The notes: generated by a model not told the origin, from the sequence alone. A stretch of 64,000 bases of DNA from Atherix ibis (GCA_958298945.1 OY282605.1:829811-893810), one strand, 5' to 3'; shown: positions 44,501-56,584, numbered from the stretch's first letter. Translations and numbers: made by a program.

Positions 44501-46148
44501 TGGGGTTTTTTAAAAAAAAAATGGTTTTTCTTAGCAAAATTGAAGTTTCTACCGTAAACTAAATTGTTTTTGTTTGCTTTAGTGAAAAAAAAATTATTTT
44601 TTCGTAGCAGCATTGAAATTTTTCTAGCAAATGGATTTTTTTTGGCCCTATTGAAAAAAAAACTATTTTTTCTTAGCAGACAAAAGTAAATTTTTTTTAA
44701 GATAAATCAAATTTTTTTAAAATGTTATTAAAGATAATAAATTTTTAGCCAAAAGTAAATTTGTTTCGAGCCCGCACCAAAGAAAAGTTGGCAATATTCT
44801 CAATTTTTTTTATTTTTAAGAAAAAATTTTAATTTTACATTAAATTATTTGTAAAAAAAAATTCAGAAACACATTTAAGAAATTTCCACCAAATTAACCA
44901 CACTCCTCAATCGGAATATTTCAACGATTGTCTGTGCGAAGATTTAAATTCTTATTAAAGTCAATATGAAAATCTGACTATCCACTTTGCATGTTTCTTT
45001 TGTTCTTCAAGGATCAGATCAAAATTAGATGAAATCAAAGAATTGATTTTATTAATTTTCAAAGCCAGAAAGAAGTAAGAATGATCAGACACTAACTACG
45101 AGTAGTCTACGATTCTTCTATAATTAACTTAATAGCTGTTATTAAATATAAAGTTACACGGTCGTTTAAGAAGAATTTGTGTTTTTATTATGGAAACGCA
45201 TGTCACAATCTATCGCACACTATATGAACAGGTCCTTATCAATTGTTGCAAACTCATCCTTTCACATATATTGAACTAATTATTTTTCTATTATTATTAA
45301 AACTGTTTTTTTTATTTTTTATTTTTAAAAAAATAATATTCCTTTTACGCACTTTTGAATGATGATGGATGGTGTTTTTATCTTATATTCTGTACCTACT
45401 CACATGTTGTAAATTGTATTCTTTCCTTTTTCCACTGTATTGAATGGAGTGGTTTTTTTTCGAATTTCCACAAATATCAATCACAAATAGACAAAACGGA
45501 ATTGAATCGTTGGCAAGGGATTCGTTTGGAGAAAGGAGGACTATTGTTTGGATACAAAGAAAAAATGGAACGCATTAAGACGGCCGACTGACGGACTGAC
45601 TGACGAACTATCCGTGAACTATTTGCTGGCGTTTATTCGTACCGTCGTCATAGCCGCTTAAAAATTGATTTTTTTTTTTTTTTTGGGTATATTTTTTCGA
45701 ATGAGAAATGTTTTTGAATGAAACGAAATATCGAAGCCGTAATAGCGCAAAATAGTTAAAAGAATGGTGTCCGAGTGTACAAAGGGTTCCAACCCTAAAT
45801 TTGAGAGTTCTTTTGGTATTTTTTCTCGCAGAAAGGATTCGATTTGGTGAGTCATACTTTTTGATCGATTTTGCCCAAAACTAACGAGTGTACACACGAA
45901 ACAGGGAATACGCACGCACTTGATTTGGCATTAAAACGTTTCCAGTCGCAAAATAGGAAAGAATTTACACTTTTCCGTTTAGTATTGATTTAGTATATGT
46001 TAATCGGTTGATGAAAAAATCAGCTTACCTGAAATTTGAATTTGGCTTGAATCAATTCGACTATGTTTGGTCCATTCCGTGGCTCATGGATGTTGATAGC
46101 CTGATTAGTGTGGCATCCGCAGATTAGACAGATTTTCAACTCGTCCAT
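41581..46148 (-). CDS. ZAD-type zinc-binding protein, two exons
   Basis: Exon 1 (46148-46029) starts MDELKICLICGC and ends KFKFQ at a CAG/GTAAGC donor. Exon 2 (42474-41581) begins PNNDEKYVCYSCNNW after a pyrimidine-rich CTCTTCTAG acceptor. The join is in frame and gives 337 aa. The two CxxC pairs about 40 residues apart match the zinc-finger-associated domain (ZAD) found at the N-terminus of many insect transcription regulators. No standard C2H2 array follows. There is one further CxxC with later His residues (CWMCGK...EHMAHCYRH) in a very basic region, a His/Gln tract (HHHHQHQQHHQHQ), and an acidic C-terminus. It is probably nuclear; the partner or DNA target is unknown. I do not recognise the orthologue. 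Confidence 0.65.
43215..43246. repeat. CAAGG pentanucleotide microsatellite
   Basis: About five CAAGG units in a row (GCCAAGGCAAGGCAAGGCAA) lie directly downstream of the orphan ORF stop. No function is inferred. Confidence 0.85.
43246..43503 (-). other. Orphan coding-like ORF in the ZAD gene intron
   Basis: On the minus strand about 80 codons are open up to a TGA near 43246, with a compositionally normal protein (GIPINDEFGMIMEE, then AEMFMFTRGSKASQ, then EQVVVIRGPFNL). It has no good start context, and a GTAAAA donor-like site sits after IMEE. It could be an alternative terminal exon of the ZAD gene or a nested gene. A loosely similar motif (ELVIRGYNLNAR) is read on the same strand near 46290, in the leader of the ZAD gene. 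Confidence 0.3.
43670..44760. repeat. AT-rich minisatellite, unit about 65-75 bp
   Basis: Roughly fourteen to sixteen imperfect units share the order TTTTTCTTAGCAGAATTGAAG, TTTTTCCCGTAAATTAA, a T run, GGATTTATTGAAAAAAA. Units vary by substitution and A/T-run length. The array lies in the large intron of the ZAD-type gene. The 128-codon minus-strand frame across it is a by-product of the repeat. Confidence 0.85.
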
Positions 46149-47924
46149 CAGCACTTTACGTGTTATTCCTTGTTCGTTGTCCTCGCGTAACCTGGCAACC
46201 GATGAGCTGCCAGATTTGTGAGCTACGGCCACGATTCCTTTTCACTTTCGAACAGATGAGTTCTCGCGTTCAGATTATATCCGCGGATTACCAACTCGCA
46301 AATGTCTCCAACATTGCCGCACTTGACGAAATAATAAAAGGATTTTTTTTTGGTTTTTTTTTTGAAAATTAAAATACAAATTTTATGGAGAATCACCGAA
46401 TTCAAAAAAATTTCAAACTTAAATAACTAGAACGGAATTTAGAAAAGTCGTGAAAGAGGCAGATGTGTTCGGAGCCCGTTCGTTCAACACCGACGACATG
46501 TGGCTACCGAAAGTGCAACGACGAATGGTTCTGTAAACTAAAATTTGTGCCGAAGAGACCTAAACTTGCGGCGTTGTCCTACTGAACTGTATGTTGTGTG
46601 TTGCCTGTCCCTTCGAAGAAGTACTCGTCGTCCCTAGGCCAGAGTTGCTGGCATCCATAGCACTGGCACCATTGAACTCAGGTAGAGAACGACAACGAAT
46701 CCGTTTTTTACCCAATTTCGCTCCGATTACATAAAGTCTCGTAGCTCTGTCCTGTTCGCTACCCGAACTGAATCCATTCAAGAATTGGCACGAAAGAGAA
46801 GCCCTCTTCCAGCCAACAGCACATGTGGTACTTGCCTACGGAGAAGGGTCTGCCGTGCAAAGTGGCAGATGGTCGGTCGGTCGGTCGTTAACGCATTATT
46901 CGGCTTTTCGCTTACCTTCGCACGCCACTCACCATCTACCAAATAAATACGTTGAGAATCGGAATAGCCTTCGCTGTCTTTGGTCTTTGTAGCACCAAAG
47001 AATCAAGTTACGAAAGCAAACCGGCAATGAAAATTCACACGGAAACCAGCCGAACTCATACATGTCGTGCAGACTTGCATGCACCAAAGATTTCATGCTG
47101 TAAAAACTTTCCTAACGAAATGTAATAAAATTGTTAAGAATAACTGCCGAGGACATATTCAAAAAATATTACGAATTGTTTCCAATATTTGTTATTCTTT
47201 GCTAAAAAAAATGGTTTCTCGATTGAAATTTAAAAAAAAGTAAATAAATTGTTACTGAAACTGTTATACTCGGGAGTTATCGAATTTTCGGACACTTCTT
47301 ACAAGTAACCCAATCTTCGAACCACCTCTCTCTCGAATTGAAGAGAATCAAACTTTATTAATTGTATTTGATTCAGTATTTATTTATGTCAATGCTTTTT
47401 TTTATATATCGATTATCTTGATTATTATTATTTTTTTTTTTTAAATAACTAGAGTGTTGGAAATATATTTGTTCTTAGTTATGAATATGTAATTGTGCAC
47501 ATCGAAAAAGAATTTCTGATGCGCTTATGCGATATTCAGCAAAACATTTCTGCAAGCAACAATTGCGTGCTTGTGTGTCTCTGGCTGCAACATCCAACGT
47601 CGACGTTGAATTTTTTTCATCTTTTTTTCTTCAAGTAATTAAAAAATCGAAGTAAATATTTGGAAAATCTTTGTAATTTTCTTTGTTTGTACATATTTAA
47701 GGCCTGTGAGACAAGATTCAAACGATAACACCACTTTAACGAAGTTTTCAAGCTTCGTTAAACAAAAATGGTCGATAATTAGTTGGAGTAGTGACAAGTC
47801 AGAAATTGTTTAATTTTTTGAAGCATATTTAAATGTTTGATAAGAAGTAAAAAGAGGGCTTGAAAACGGAACGGTTGAGTTTAGGGGATGTATTATGGAA
47901 GAATTTTTGGGCTAGAGGATATTC
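46149..47924. other. Upstream region of the ZAD gene, GC-richer block, no firm gene
   Basis: From 46.4 to 47.05 kb base composition is clearly less AT-rich than around it. A 73-codon minus-strand ATG frame (46781-46560, containing MDASNSGLGTTSTSSKGQ) looks coding-like and could be a 5' exon of the ZAD gene or a separate small gene. I could not join it by splice sites. A GGTC repeat lies at 46872-46888. The rest shows nothing recognisable. Confidence 0.3.
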
Positions 47925-49095
47925 GCTTAAAATATGTCAAATTCTGAGTTGAACGCCACAGGAATGCCATGAATGGGAAGATGGGTAAGTGGCGTTATAA
48001 CTAAAATTCGAATTTTGAGAAGTTGCCTGGGCTAGAATTTCGGAATAGTTATTGAGTAGACTGGCTGTTCGACGATGTGTGAACGAAATCTTCACCGTTG
48101 GCCCAGTCCGCTGGCTACTGATGTTCAGTGCCATTTTGTTAACGGTCGGACCAATTTCGTCAATCGATAAGCCCATTAATTACCCAAGCTACCAACATGA
48201 CCAGGTATCCAATGAAATTTGACGTTGCTATTGTTTAACAAATTGCGACGAATTACACTCAAAACCGGATCCTTCAAAGGCTAACAAACTGTACAATAAA
48301 AATAAATGGCTGTGTTGTTAGTAAAAATGACTGGGAGATTGGAAAGCGGAGCTTTTAGATGGAAAAACTCCACTCTATAGTGCGTATTGTCAACGAGTTA
48401 AACGTAGGTAAATGAAAAGGCTACTCTGGACAAAGGGGATCCTTGGGAAATGTCATTCACCATCAAACGTTCCTAGGAATAATGACCATTTGCCTAAGCA
48501 GTTAAGGTTATACTGAGTCAACTCCTTCCTCAAGAAGTATTCTGTGAGGATAAATGCAGTGGATTACGTACTGTAATTCCAGAAGCATAGCCAGAGTCTC
48601 CTTGTAAGTCTGTTGGGCATTTTCTTTAAGATAATTATTTGGGGAAGGGGGGTAAGGGGGAAATATTAGTGATTAAATTAGCTTTAAAAAGTTTTTGAAA
48701 ATGAAATGATTTTAAAAATGTTTTTTTCTTCTCAATATTTAATAAATAATGTATTTTTTTTAAAGAGGTTAATAGGTAGGTTACGAGCCCATTACCTTTT
48801 TAGACGTCGTTGGGTGTTCATTGGGCGGGTAGTTGAGGATAGATTTTTAACAAAAGGATTATGGCGGTTACATAGATGGGAATAAAATGTTTTGTAACGG
48901 GTTATGCCCAGTTCACGCACATAATATGAGGCATTGACGATTTTACGTAGGATTCTAGATTGTAGTGATTGTATTCGGATGGAGTTGGATTGTTTCGTCG
49001 AAACGTCAAAGTTTCTAGTCCGTACGCCCAGATTGGCTTCAGTACTGTATTGGAAAATAGCAATTTGCTGCCGATCGTTAGCTTTCATCTTGCGT
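47925..49095 (-). mobile_element. Decayed non-LTR retrotransposon (RT C-terminus and RNase H)
   Basis: The frame 49088-48792 resembles the end of a jockey/I-type reverse transcriptase (STKQSNSIRIQSLQSRILRKI, NASYYVREL, HNPFVKNL, RRLKR). Further downstream on the same strand, 48400-47930 carries an RNase H relic with the hallmark NVKFHWIPGHVG followed by stops. The order RT then RNase H fits an I-like or jockey-like element cut at its 5' end. It is not functional. Confidence 0.75.
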
Positions 49096-49859
49096 CTAAG
49101 TTAGCTTTCATCTTGCGTCTAAGAAAAAATACTCAAATAAACCATTACAAGATTAGGACTTTTATGAAGAACTGTTTCTAAATTAAGATCAACTTCTTTA
49201 TTCGAAATAAAACCGCACATTTGCAAGAACGACTAAAACTTATCGTCGAATCCTCATTTCTTTTCCCAATCCATTCTGTGAATATTGTTCACATATTAAG
49301 AAAATAATTTTTATTATTAATTTAACCATTTTATTTATTACATTACATTTTATATATTTTCAACTATGATTTAATGGAATTAATTATTATTACTAGTTTC
49401 CTATTTAATTTATTCAATCTTATTTTATTTATACTCAAAAGTATATCGTTATATGATGAGTATGTGGTGTATTTTTTTAAAATAATTTAAAAAAAAAAGA
49501 ATGAAGGAACAACAAAACTGATTTTAATGAATATATATTAAAACAAGAACAGAAAATATTAATTTATTATTTAAGAACGCATTTAAATATAACAAGAACA
49601 GTTTCCTAATTTTAGATATTTATGTTTTCTTTTTTATTATATTGAACGAAAAATGAATAAATTTTAATAAAACGTGATTTTTTTTGTTACTTTTTTACAT
49701 ATTTTTATATATCACAAGCTAGTCTACAACAAATAATTACGGCCCATCGATTGTGGCTTCTATCATCAAGTTGATGAGAGGCGGAGAGAACGATAGATAG
49801 AGAGGCAGACAGAAAGTGTATGTGTTTGATAAGAAGGAAGATACAATAGAAGAGCATAG
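49096..49859. other. No gene seen
   Basis: This is AT-rich sequence between the non-LTR relic and repeat R. A 22-bp direct duplication (TTAGCTTTCATCTTGCGTCT) lies at about 49077-49122, at the edge of the retrotransposon fragment. Only shadow frames occur. Confidence 0.4.
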
Positions 49860-50240
49860 TTCCGACTGAACTGAAACTGCATTAAATTGCCCTGTCAAAA
49901 TTTCAAAAATCTTCACAGTCTTATGGAAATGCAAAAAACTCAGACTGTCTAATTGCCAAAATAAACCTTGTTTTAGTTTTGCAGTTGCAGTTCAAGTATT
50001 GTTGTTTGACAGTTGAAATTGAAATCGAACTAAAGTAAGTAAATTGACATTATTCTTTTTTAGTTATATTAGAAAAATTGAATTAAAAACTCCTTTATAA
50101 ATAAAATAATTAATTTTACAACAATTGTATTTAATTGTTTAAGTCGAAATAAATTTGTCAATCTTCTGACACAATTTGCAGTTTAGTTCAGTTTTCGATT
50201 GCCGTTGAATCTGTATTGCTACCAATAGAAAATTATGCTT
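49860..50240. repeat. Dispersed repeat R (partner 56585-56895)
   Basis: Shared segments with 56585-56895 include CTGTCAAAATTTCAAAA, CACAGTCTTATGG, TTGTTTGACAGTTGAAATTG followed by AAATCGAA, then a GTAAGT-like site and, about 130-200 bp on, CCGTxGAAxxTGT and CTACCAATA. The copies differ by many changes. The GTAAGT and upstream pyrimidine/CAG signals look like an intron, so the repeat may come from a duplicated leader exon or an unknown transposon. Confidence 0.6.
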
Positions 50241-50605
50241 TCTATTTCTCTTAAGAATTTATAATTTCTCTTAAGTTTTTGTTGTCAACTTGAAAATATT
50301 TTTTGCAATTTTGAGCGTTATGCATATCTGTTCTGGGCGGACATCTGTAAACGAGGACACGTTAATGAGACTGGACTGACTACGTTTATGAGTACGGTGA
50401 TCACTTACGGTACTAACTTATTAATTGTACAAGGAATTCTCTTAACCACATGTGCAATTGGAATGTGTGTATGAGTGCGTAACTTAGTTATATACGATTG
50501 TTTTTATGAATAAATGTGTGTTTGCCTGAGCTTCGGTTAATATTTTGTTGACGAGCAAAATGGTGGCGCAACAATTTGGATATTTTATTGTGCGTGTTGG
50601 CGGTA

Positions 50606-52226
50606 CTATTTTTTCTCATCATCTTCTGATGGATTGGTGGTGGTGTTCTCTGGCGGGGATTTGTTGTCGGATTGACACTCAGGAACTTTCTCTACTTCGA
50701 TGTACTCTTCATCATCGTCCTGTGTTTCCGGTTCGATTGCTTCGGTTTTTATCTTTGCCGTCGCACTAGGATCGGTTGGCCTATCGCAGTCCATGTTCTT
50801 TTCGCTTGGAGCAGGGCGGGTTTCGGTGCTGGTTTCCGTATTCGAAACTGTTGTAAGTGGAGCTGTTGTAGGCGGATTGTTTAGTTCATGCTCGATTAGG
50901 TGATTATCCAACTCAGCTCGAAAGAAATACTTTTCGGGGCATAAGTTACAATCGTATGGACGAGCGTTTAAGCCGTGCTCCATCATGTGACTGAGAAGTC
51001 CTGCCGGCACAGTGAAAACCGACGAACAAATGTAACACGAGTAGCCCCGCTCCTCACAGCCGACAAACGTGTGCTCGACCAGGTGTTCTTGCAGTCGTTG
51101 AGCATGCGGTAGGATCACCTTGCATAGATTACATCGATTTTCGACAATTTGACGCGAACTTTCATAGCGCAGGTTGTATTTTGACGTCAGATTGTGTTTC
51201 CGGCAGCATTTTTCACAAACCCGCGCATCCATCTGAGTCACCGGCAGCACTTCCAAACATAGCGCGCACAAGTTTTCTGGATTGTTGTTTTGCGATTTCG
51301 TATGGAATCTATTATGTAAAAAAAGAGGGAACATTTTTAAACACATACACACACAAGTATAATTGGAAAATGAAATTTTTCCTTTCAACTATTTTAAGTA
51401 ATGTTAGTTAGAGAATGAGGACCCCAAAGTCCAAAAAACACTTACTTTGCATGCAGGCCCACTTCGAAATCGGAGTGCAGTGTTTGACGACAGCATATAC
51501 ATTGGACTGGTATCTGTGCATCTGTATTGTGCTCCGGTAGATGGCTCTTGAAAGCTTGAACATCGCTTAGGGCGAAGGAGCAGTGCGAACATTTGCCGGA
51601 TTGGCCTACTTTTGAGTGTTGCAATTTGTGTTCGGCGAGAATTGCTGGTGATGGGAAGATCTCATCACAAATCAGGCATTTATGTTTGCCGGTGGAGTTG
51701 TGACAGGTTTTCATATGGTGTTCAAGTTCACTGCGTGATTTAAAATTGCCACTGCAGTACGCGCATCTCAAGCTGACTCCCGTTTTTAGATTGTGGACAA
51801 TCTTTCTATGGGAGTGTACCTCGGTCTCAGTACGAAAGTCGCTACGTTCACAGATACCGCAACTGAAGCCACTCGAGTAACCATTCCGCTCGGTTGTTTT
51901 GTTTTCCTGTACTTTGGTTGTTGTCCTGCTACTATCGAACTGACTAACACCACCGAGAAAATAGTTCGAACTGCCCTTACCGTCTTGATGGTAATTGTAC
52001 ATCTCCATTAGGGTTTTGTTTGCATCAAAATAACGCTGCCCTAGGCCGTACATGAGGGATGCTGCCGACTTGACTGTTCCGCTAGCACTGCTTGTGTCAA
52101 CTTGCAAGGGATTGTAGAATTTTCCAGGCTGCATATCGAAAAGGCTTTTGCTTCCAGCGAACGTATGATAATCGAGCACGTTGTTATTATTTTTTTGAAT
52201 GTGTTGCTGTTGTTGCTGCTGAGATT

Positions 52227-52257
<31 letters not shown>

Positions 52258-54035
52258 GTGCTGTTGCTGCTGATGCTGCTGTTGTTGTTGCTGTTTACCA
52301 CCAGTGCTGTATGGCGACTGGGCGTGGAAGGCACCAGTATTTGGCATATTTACAGCCATTGTACCCACATTGCTATCCTTTTGAGTATGATGCGTTTGCA
52401 TGTGACGGTCTAATAGAAATTCAACGTGGAACGTCTCCGGGCAAGAAGGGCAACGAAATTGACGTGCATGTGCAGCCAAATGGAAGTGCATCTCGAGTTC
52501 CGAGGAACAAACCACACGGCAGAACATGCATTGAATTGAGCCACTATTTGAGTGTCGACTACGGACATGATTTGCAAAGTCCTTTTCCGATCGGAACAAT
52601 TCCATGCAGGCTGAACACCTGAAGAGTTTACTTTCGTTGGAATGTGTGCAGGCGAAATGCACTTGAATGGCCACCTTTGTATCGAACAGATCCGAGCAAA
52701 TTGTACACTTATACACGGTTTGAACGTGACTGTCGTAGAGGTGCTTGTGCAGGTCCTCAACTTTGCCGAACGTCTTGTTGCACGAGTGCGGGCACGTGAA
52801 CTCGGAGTTGGTGATAAGAAAGTGCGAAATGACATGTCGCTCGTGTTCCGATTGGTCCCTGAGAGCTATGCCGCAATGATGGCAAACAAGATTGGTAACG
52901 GCCTGATTCAGATGTGTCTTCAGATGAGATCGAAATGATTCGAAGTCGGGCAAACCCGCGTTACACTGGTTGCAAAGGAATATGCCGGGCTTCTTCGGAG
53001 CCTCGACGATTTTATCTGCGGGGCTTGCAGAACGATTCTTCGGCTGACTTAAGTCGGTTGGGCTGATCTGCTCCTCGTCCTTCACAAAGTCACCACCAGA
53101 CTGATCAGTTTGGCCAATCTTAGGACTGACATCCTCCTGTTTCACTTTGGTTTCTTCAGTGCCAGAGTTAGTTATAAGGCGCGGACTAAATGTGCCAGAT
53201 GCCGCCAATCTATTGAAGTGTTCGAAGTATGAGTTTGGACTCGCTAATCGATCGATGTGCGTTGTCCGCATATGCTGGAACATAGTCGGAATGCTGGGGA
53301 ACTTCATTGTACAGTATTCGCATGACAAATGGAACGTGAGGTGGTTTGGTTGTAGATGTGCGCCGGCCTCTCCATTGGCGATATTTTCATGCATGCTTTT
53401 TATGTGATTATTCAATTGTTCTATGGTCAGGAAATCCGACTTTGTACAATACATACAAGAAATATACGAGCTGCGAAGATGTTTCCGATAGCTAATACGG
53501 TTTGGACTACAATCAGCTGCCAGAGCGTATCGTCTTTTGTGAAAACTACCATTGCTTGAGGCTGAGCCAGTTGATCGTGGGCTAGAATATTCCAAACACA
53601 AAAATCCTCATTTTATAGCTAATCAATTTTTGAAAATAAATTTCTCTGCTGTTTTACCTGTAATTTAAAGTGGGTGTTCCGCTCAAAAGTGCTGCTTGCT
53701 TCTTGTGATTTTGCATATGCGATGTTAATGCTGCTGCGGTATTATAGCCACGATTACAGACTGTACACTGGAATGGCTTTTGGTTGTCGTGCGTTTTCAT
53801 ATGAATTTTTAAATGATCACTATTAGGATAAAAATAAATAAAGGATTTTTATCAAATTGGAATCGGTAGAGTAATAAATTATGAATGATTACCTGCGTGA
53901 AAATGCTGCTTCACAATGCGGACACCGATAGCGACGGTCTCCAGTATGGAGTTTTGTGTGTCGATCTCTTGAGCGTTTGTGCTTAAATAATCGGGCACAA
54001 TATTCGCATTTGAAAGGAAGATGTTCAGCATGACT
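50606..54035 (-). CDS. Oaz: Oaz/ZNF423-type multi-C2H2 zinc-finger transcription factor, 5' partial
   Basis: Four exons, 54035-53893, 53819-53658, 53581-51446 and 51308-50606, join in frame to about 1047 aa ending at 50606. Earlier exons were not found and probably lie far upstream. The first exons read [20 protein letters not shown] and [20 protein letters not shown], which is diagnostic for the Oaz/ZNF423/ZNF521 family. I count 21 C2H2 fingers: three in the first two exons, about nine before and five after a long polyglutamine tract in the big exon (one spanning the last junction, CICCRQT...HAKFH), and four in the last exon, before an acidic tail ([14 protein letters not shown]). The vertebrate members bind O/E (EBF) proteins and SMADs. 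It is a nuclear sequence-specific regulator. Long upstream introns would fit the gene-poor 54-64 kb stretch. Confidence 0.88.
52196..52295 (-). repeat. CAG/CAA polyglutamine tract in Oaz
   Basis: About 30 Gln codons interrupted by His and Ser are encoded by mixed CAG and CAA, between the ninth and tenth fingers of the large exon. The mixture of codons should slow slippage. The opposite strand gives long leucine/valine shadow frames that are not genes. Confidence 0.9.
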
Positions 54036-54299
54036 CTGGAGTATAAAAAAAAGATGTCTTTTAAAAGTATTCAGTTGTAATATTTAAAAAAAAGTTTTGG
54101 GGAAAGGTGGTGCCTAAACTTATCCGATAAAACCAATTTTGAATGCACATTTAGCATTTGAATCACTTTTATTTTAGTGCAAACTAAAAATAAAAAGTAA
54201 TAATAGATGTACAAAAAATTACAAGAGCATATTTTTTTAGATTTGTAAGGATTAAATTATGAAGCGACATTTTATTTGCTTTTCACCATTGAGTACATA

Positions 54300-55263
54300 T
54301 TCGTTGGGTTCGAAACAATGTTAAATTTGTTAGCAAATAGATTCCGAGTTTTTATGAGCTTTCAGTTTTAATGAAAGCTTTCCCTTAATGGGTGTACGTG
54401 CATAGGTGGGTGGGTACCCTCTGATATGGCGAAATCGAATAGTTTTGTGGGGTTTATAATTTACATTATAATATTTTTGTTGCTTGAAAGGAAAACAAAA
54501 AAAATCCGCCACAACGATTTTCCGTACAGAACCGGCCAAATTGTTCATCTGAGAAACATTTTTTTTAAATTGATTTGCTTCTCAAACGCCAAGGAAATGA
54601 TCCATTTTTGAAGCGTATCATCACTGGGGATGGGAAATGGGTTGTCTACAATAATGTTAAGCTCAAAAAATCCTGGAGTAGAAAAGATTAACCGGCTCAA
54701 AGCACTTCGAAAGTCAATATTCATCATAAAAAGGTTATGCTATCTGTTTGGTAGGATTTCAAAGGAATCGTTTATTTTGAGCTTCTATCGAGCAACACAA
54801 CGATCAACTCTGAAGTGTAATGTCATCAGTTGGATACATTGAATGATTCACTTAAATAAAAAAGGTCAGAATTAGTCAATAGGAAAGGTATAGTGTTTCA
54901 ACAGGATAATGCGAAACCACATACAAGTTTGACCACTCGGCAAAAGCTTTTAGAGCTTGGATGGGATATACTGCCACACCCACCATACTCTCCAGACCTA
55001 GCATCTTCCGATTTTCATTTGCTCCGGTCTCTACAAAATTTGTTGGACGGTAAAACGTTTAATTTAAATGAGGAGGTGAAAAATCACTTGGATCAGTTTT
55101 TTGCCAGCAAAGAACAAAAATTTTATGAGCGTGGAATCATGCAATTGCCAGAAAGATCAGACTGGACAATATTTAATTGAATAAAATATTAATTTACTAT
55201 AAGAAAATCGTCTTTCATTTTTATGAAAAAAAAAGAAATTACTTTTCGACAAACCCAATATTT
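54300..55263 (+). mobile_element. Mariner relic, same family as 39.5 kb
   Basis: Transposase pieces on the plus strand are NDPFLKRIITGDGKWVVYNN, then after several stops VFQQDNAKPHTS and LPHPPYSPDLASSDFHLL, and the C-terminal FASKEQKFYERGI. The three catalytic Asp positions are visible but the frame is broken at least three times in the middle. The right end near 55263 (TTTTCGACAAACCCAATA) matches the family terminus. A degenerate left end (GTTGGGTTCGAAA) may lie at 54302. The N-terminal DNA-binding half is missing. It sits upstream of the visible Oaz exons. Confidence 0.75.
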
Positions 55264-55849
55264 AAACTAATTATTATTTTTGACATGCATACTGTGAGCT
55301 ACTACCTAACCTGTAAAATTGTAAGATTAGCACATTTGCTTGAGGTCTCCTTACTCCTCCTATTTTTGATTATGTTCTTTTGGGGAAGCATTAAATAGTT
55401 CGAAATGTGTGCAGTCTGTTACGGACTTAAAAAAGTAGTAAATTTTTATTTAAGTAAATTGTCGGTTTAATGTATTCTCTACTTTTATTTTCGAGGTGAT
55501 TTGCTTGACTGTAGAATCGGTGCCAAGGAAATTAGATTAGGTTTACCTTAACAGATCTTCAGTAAAATAATATTTTTAGATACCCACCCTCACATCAGTT
55601 TACTTTAGTAAATATGGCCTCATTTAAAACACGACCCGAATTAAGTTTTTATTCACTAACTTTTAAATATAAATATTATTTTTAAGGCTCGTCCCATAAA
55701 GACGAACCACAAATATGGCACCATTTAGAGCTTAGAGCTTAAAGGTTTAAGAAGAGTAAAAGCTGTCAACGAGACTAATTATTTTATACTATTTTTAAAT
55801 ATTCAACTTTCCATTTAAAGGTGTTCTCTTGGGTTACACTCGTTTAGAT

Positions 55850-56074
55850 GTAATAGACAGACAGTATCACGATAACAACGTCTTTGGAAGTTTTTTCGAT
55901 CATTGGAAAGAAAACAAAGTTACACGGACTGCGATCAGCTGGGGAACTACAAGAATATCCCATTTTCCCATAAAAACACATTGATGGAGATAGCCGTGTC
56001 ACAAGGCAGCATTGTTTAGTTAAAATGTCCAAGTGTCTACAATATTCGTCTTCAATTGTTTTTCGGCCCTGCAA
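55850..56074 (-). mobile_element. Probable Tc1/mariner relic
   Basis: A minus-strand frame contains GYSCSSPADRSPCNFVFFPMIEK, which resembles the PPYSPDLAPCDFFLFPKLK block of mariner transposases. Nothing else of the element is recognisable, so this is a weak call. Confidence 0.35.
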
Positions 56075-56584
56075 AAATGGTTTTTATTAGGAATTGTTGC
56101 CTATAGGCTCGTTGCAACTTTTTACAAGTCAAATTTGCCAAGTTTAACAGTAAATTTAGGGGCACATTATGGACTTACGTAGTTAACGGGCTATGTTGAA
56201 ACTTTTGTACTGTACATCTGACAGGTTATATCGTTCAAGTTATGTAAAGAGGGAGTCCGTAGTGTTTTCTCTTGAGTATCACTGATCTCTTGGTAACGAT
56301 ACTTTCCTTCTGGTGGAAATGACTAGCTCACAATTGCAAGAATTGAAACGACGATGATATGTACCATTCGCTTTATAGCAACCTTTAAAATTACGTGTGG
56401 ATTGCGCAATACGGCGACTTGTTATATTCTAGATCGATTTTGTTTGGCCGCCATTTTGGTTTAGATGACATTTGTCTGTTGGTATTTGACAGTCGTAGAA
56501 AGTCAATAACAATTTATTATGAAGTATCTAACGCCGCAATAACGTGTTAAAATTATTAAAACATTTTATTTTAATAATTGTTCA

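Noticed and set aside
44227..44613. 128-codon minus-strand Lys/Phe/Asn-rich frame
   Set aside because: It is produced by the repeating minisatellite units and has no start context or protein resemblance.
52092..52622. 176-codon plus-strand frame and 103-codon Leu-rich frame over Oaz
   Set aside because: They are antisense shadows of the CAG/CAA tract and zinc fingers.
54300..54320. GGTTCGAAA-like box as a tRNA B box
   Set aside because: No A box or cloverleaf around it; it fits better as the degenerate end of a mariner.
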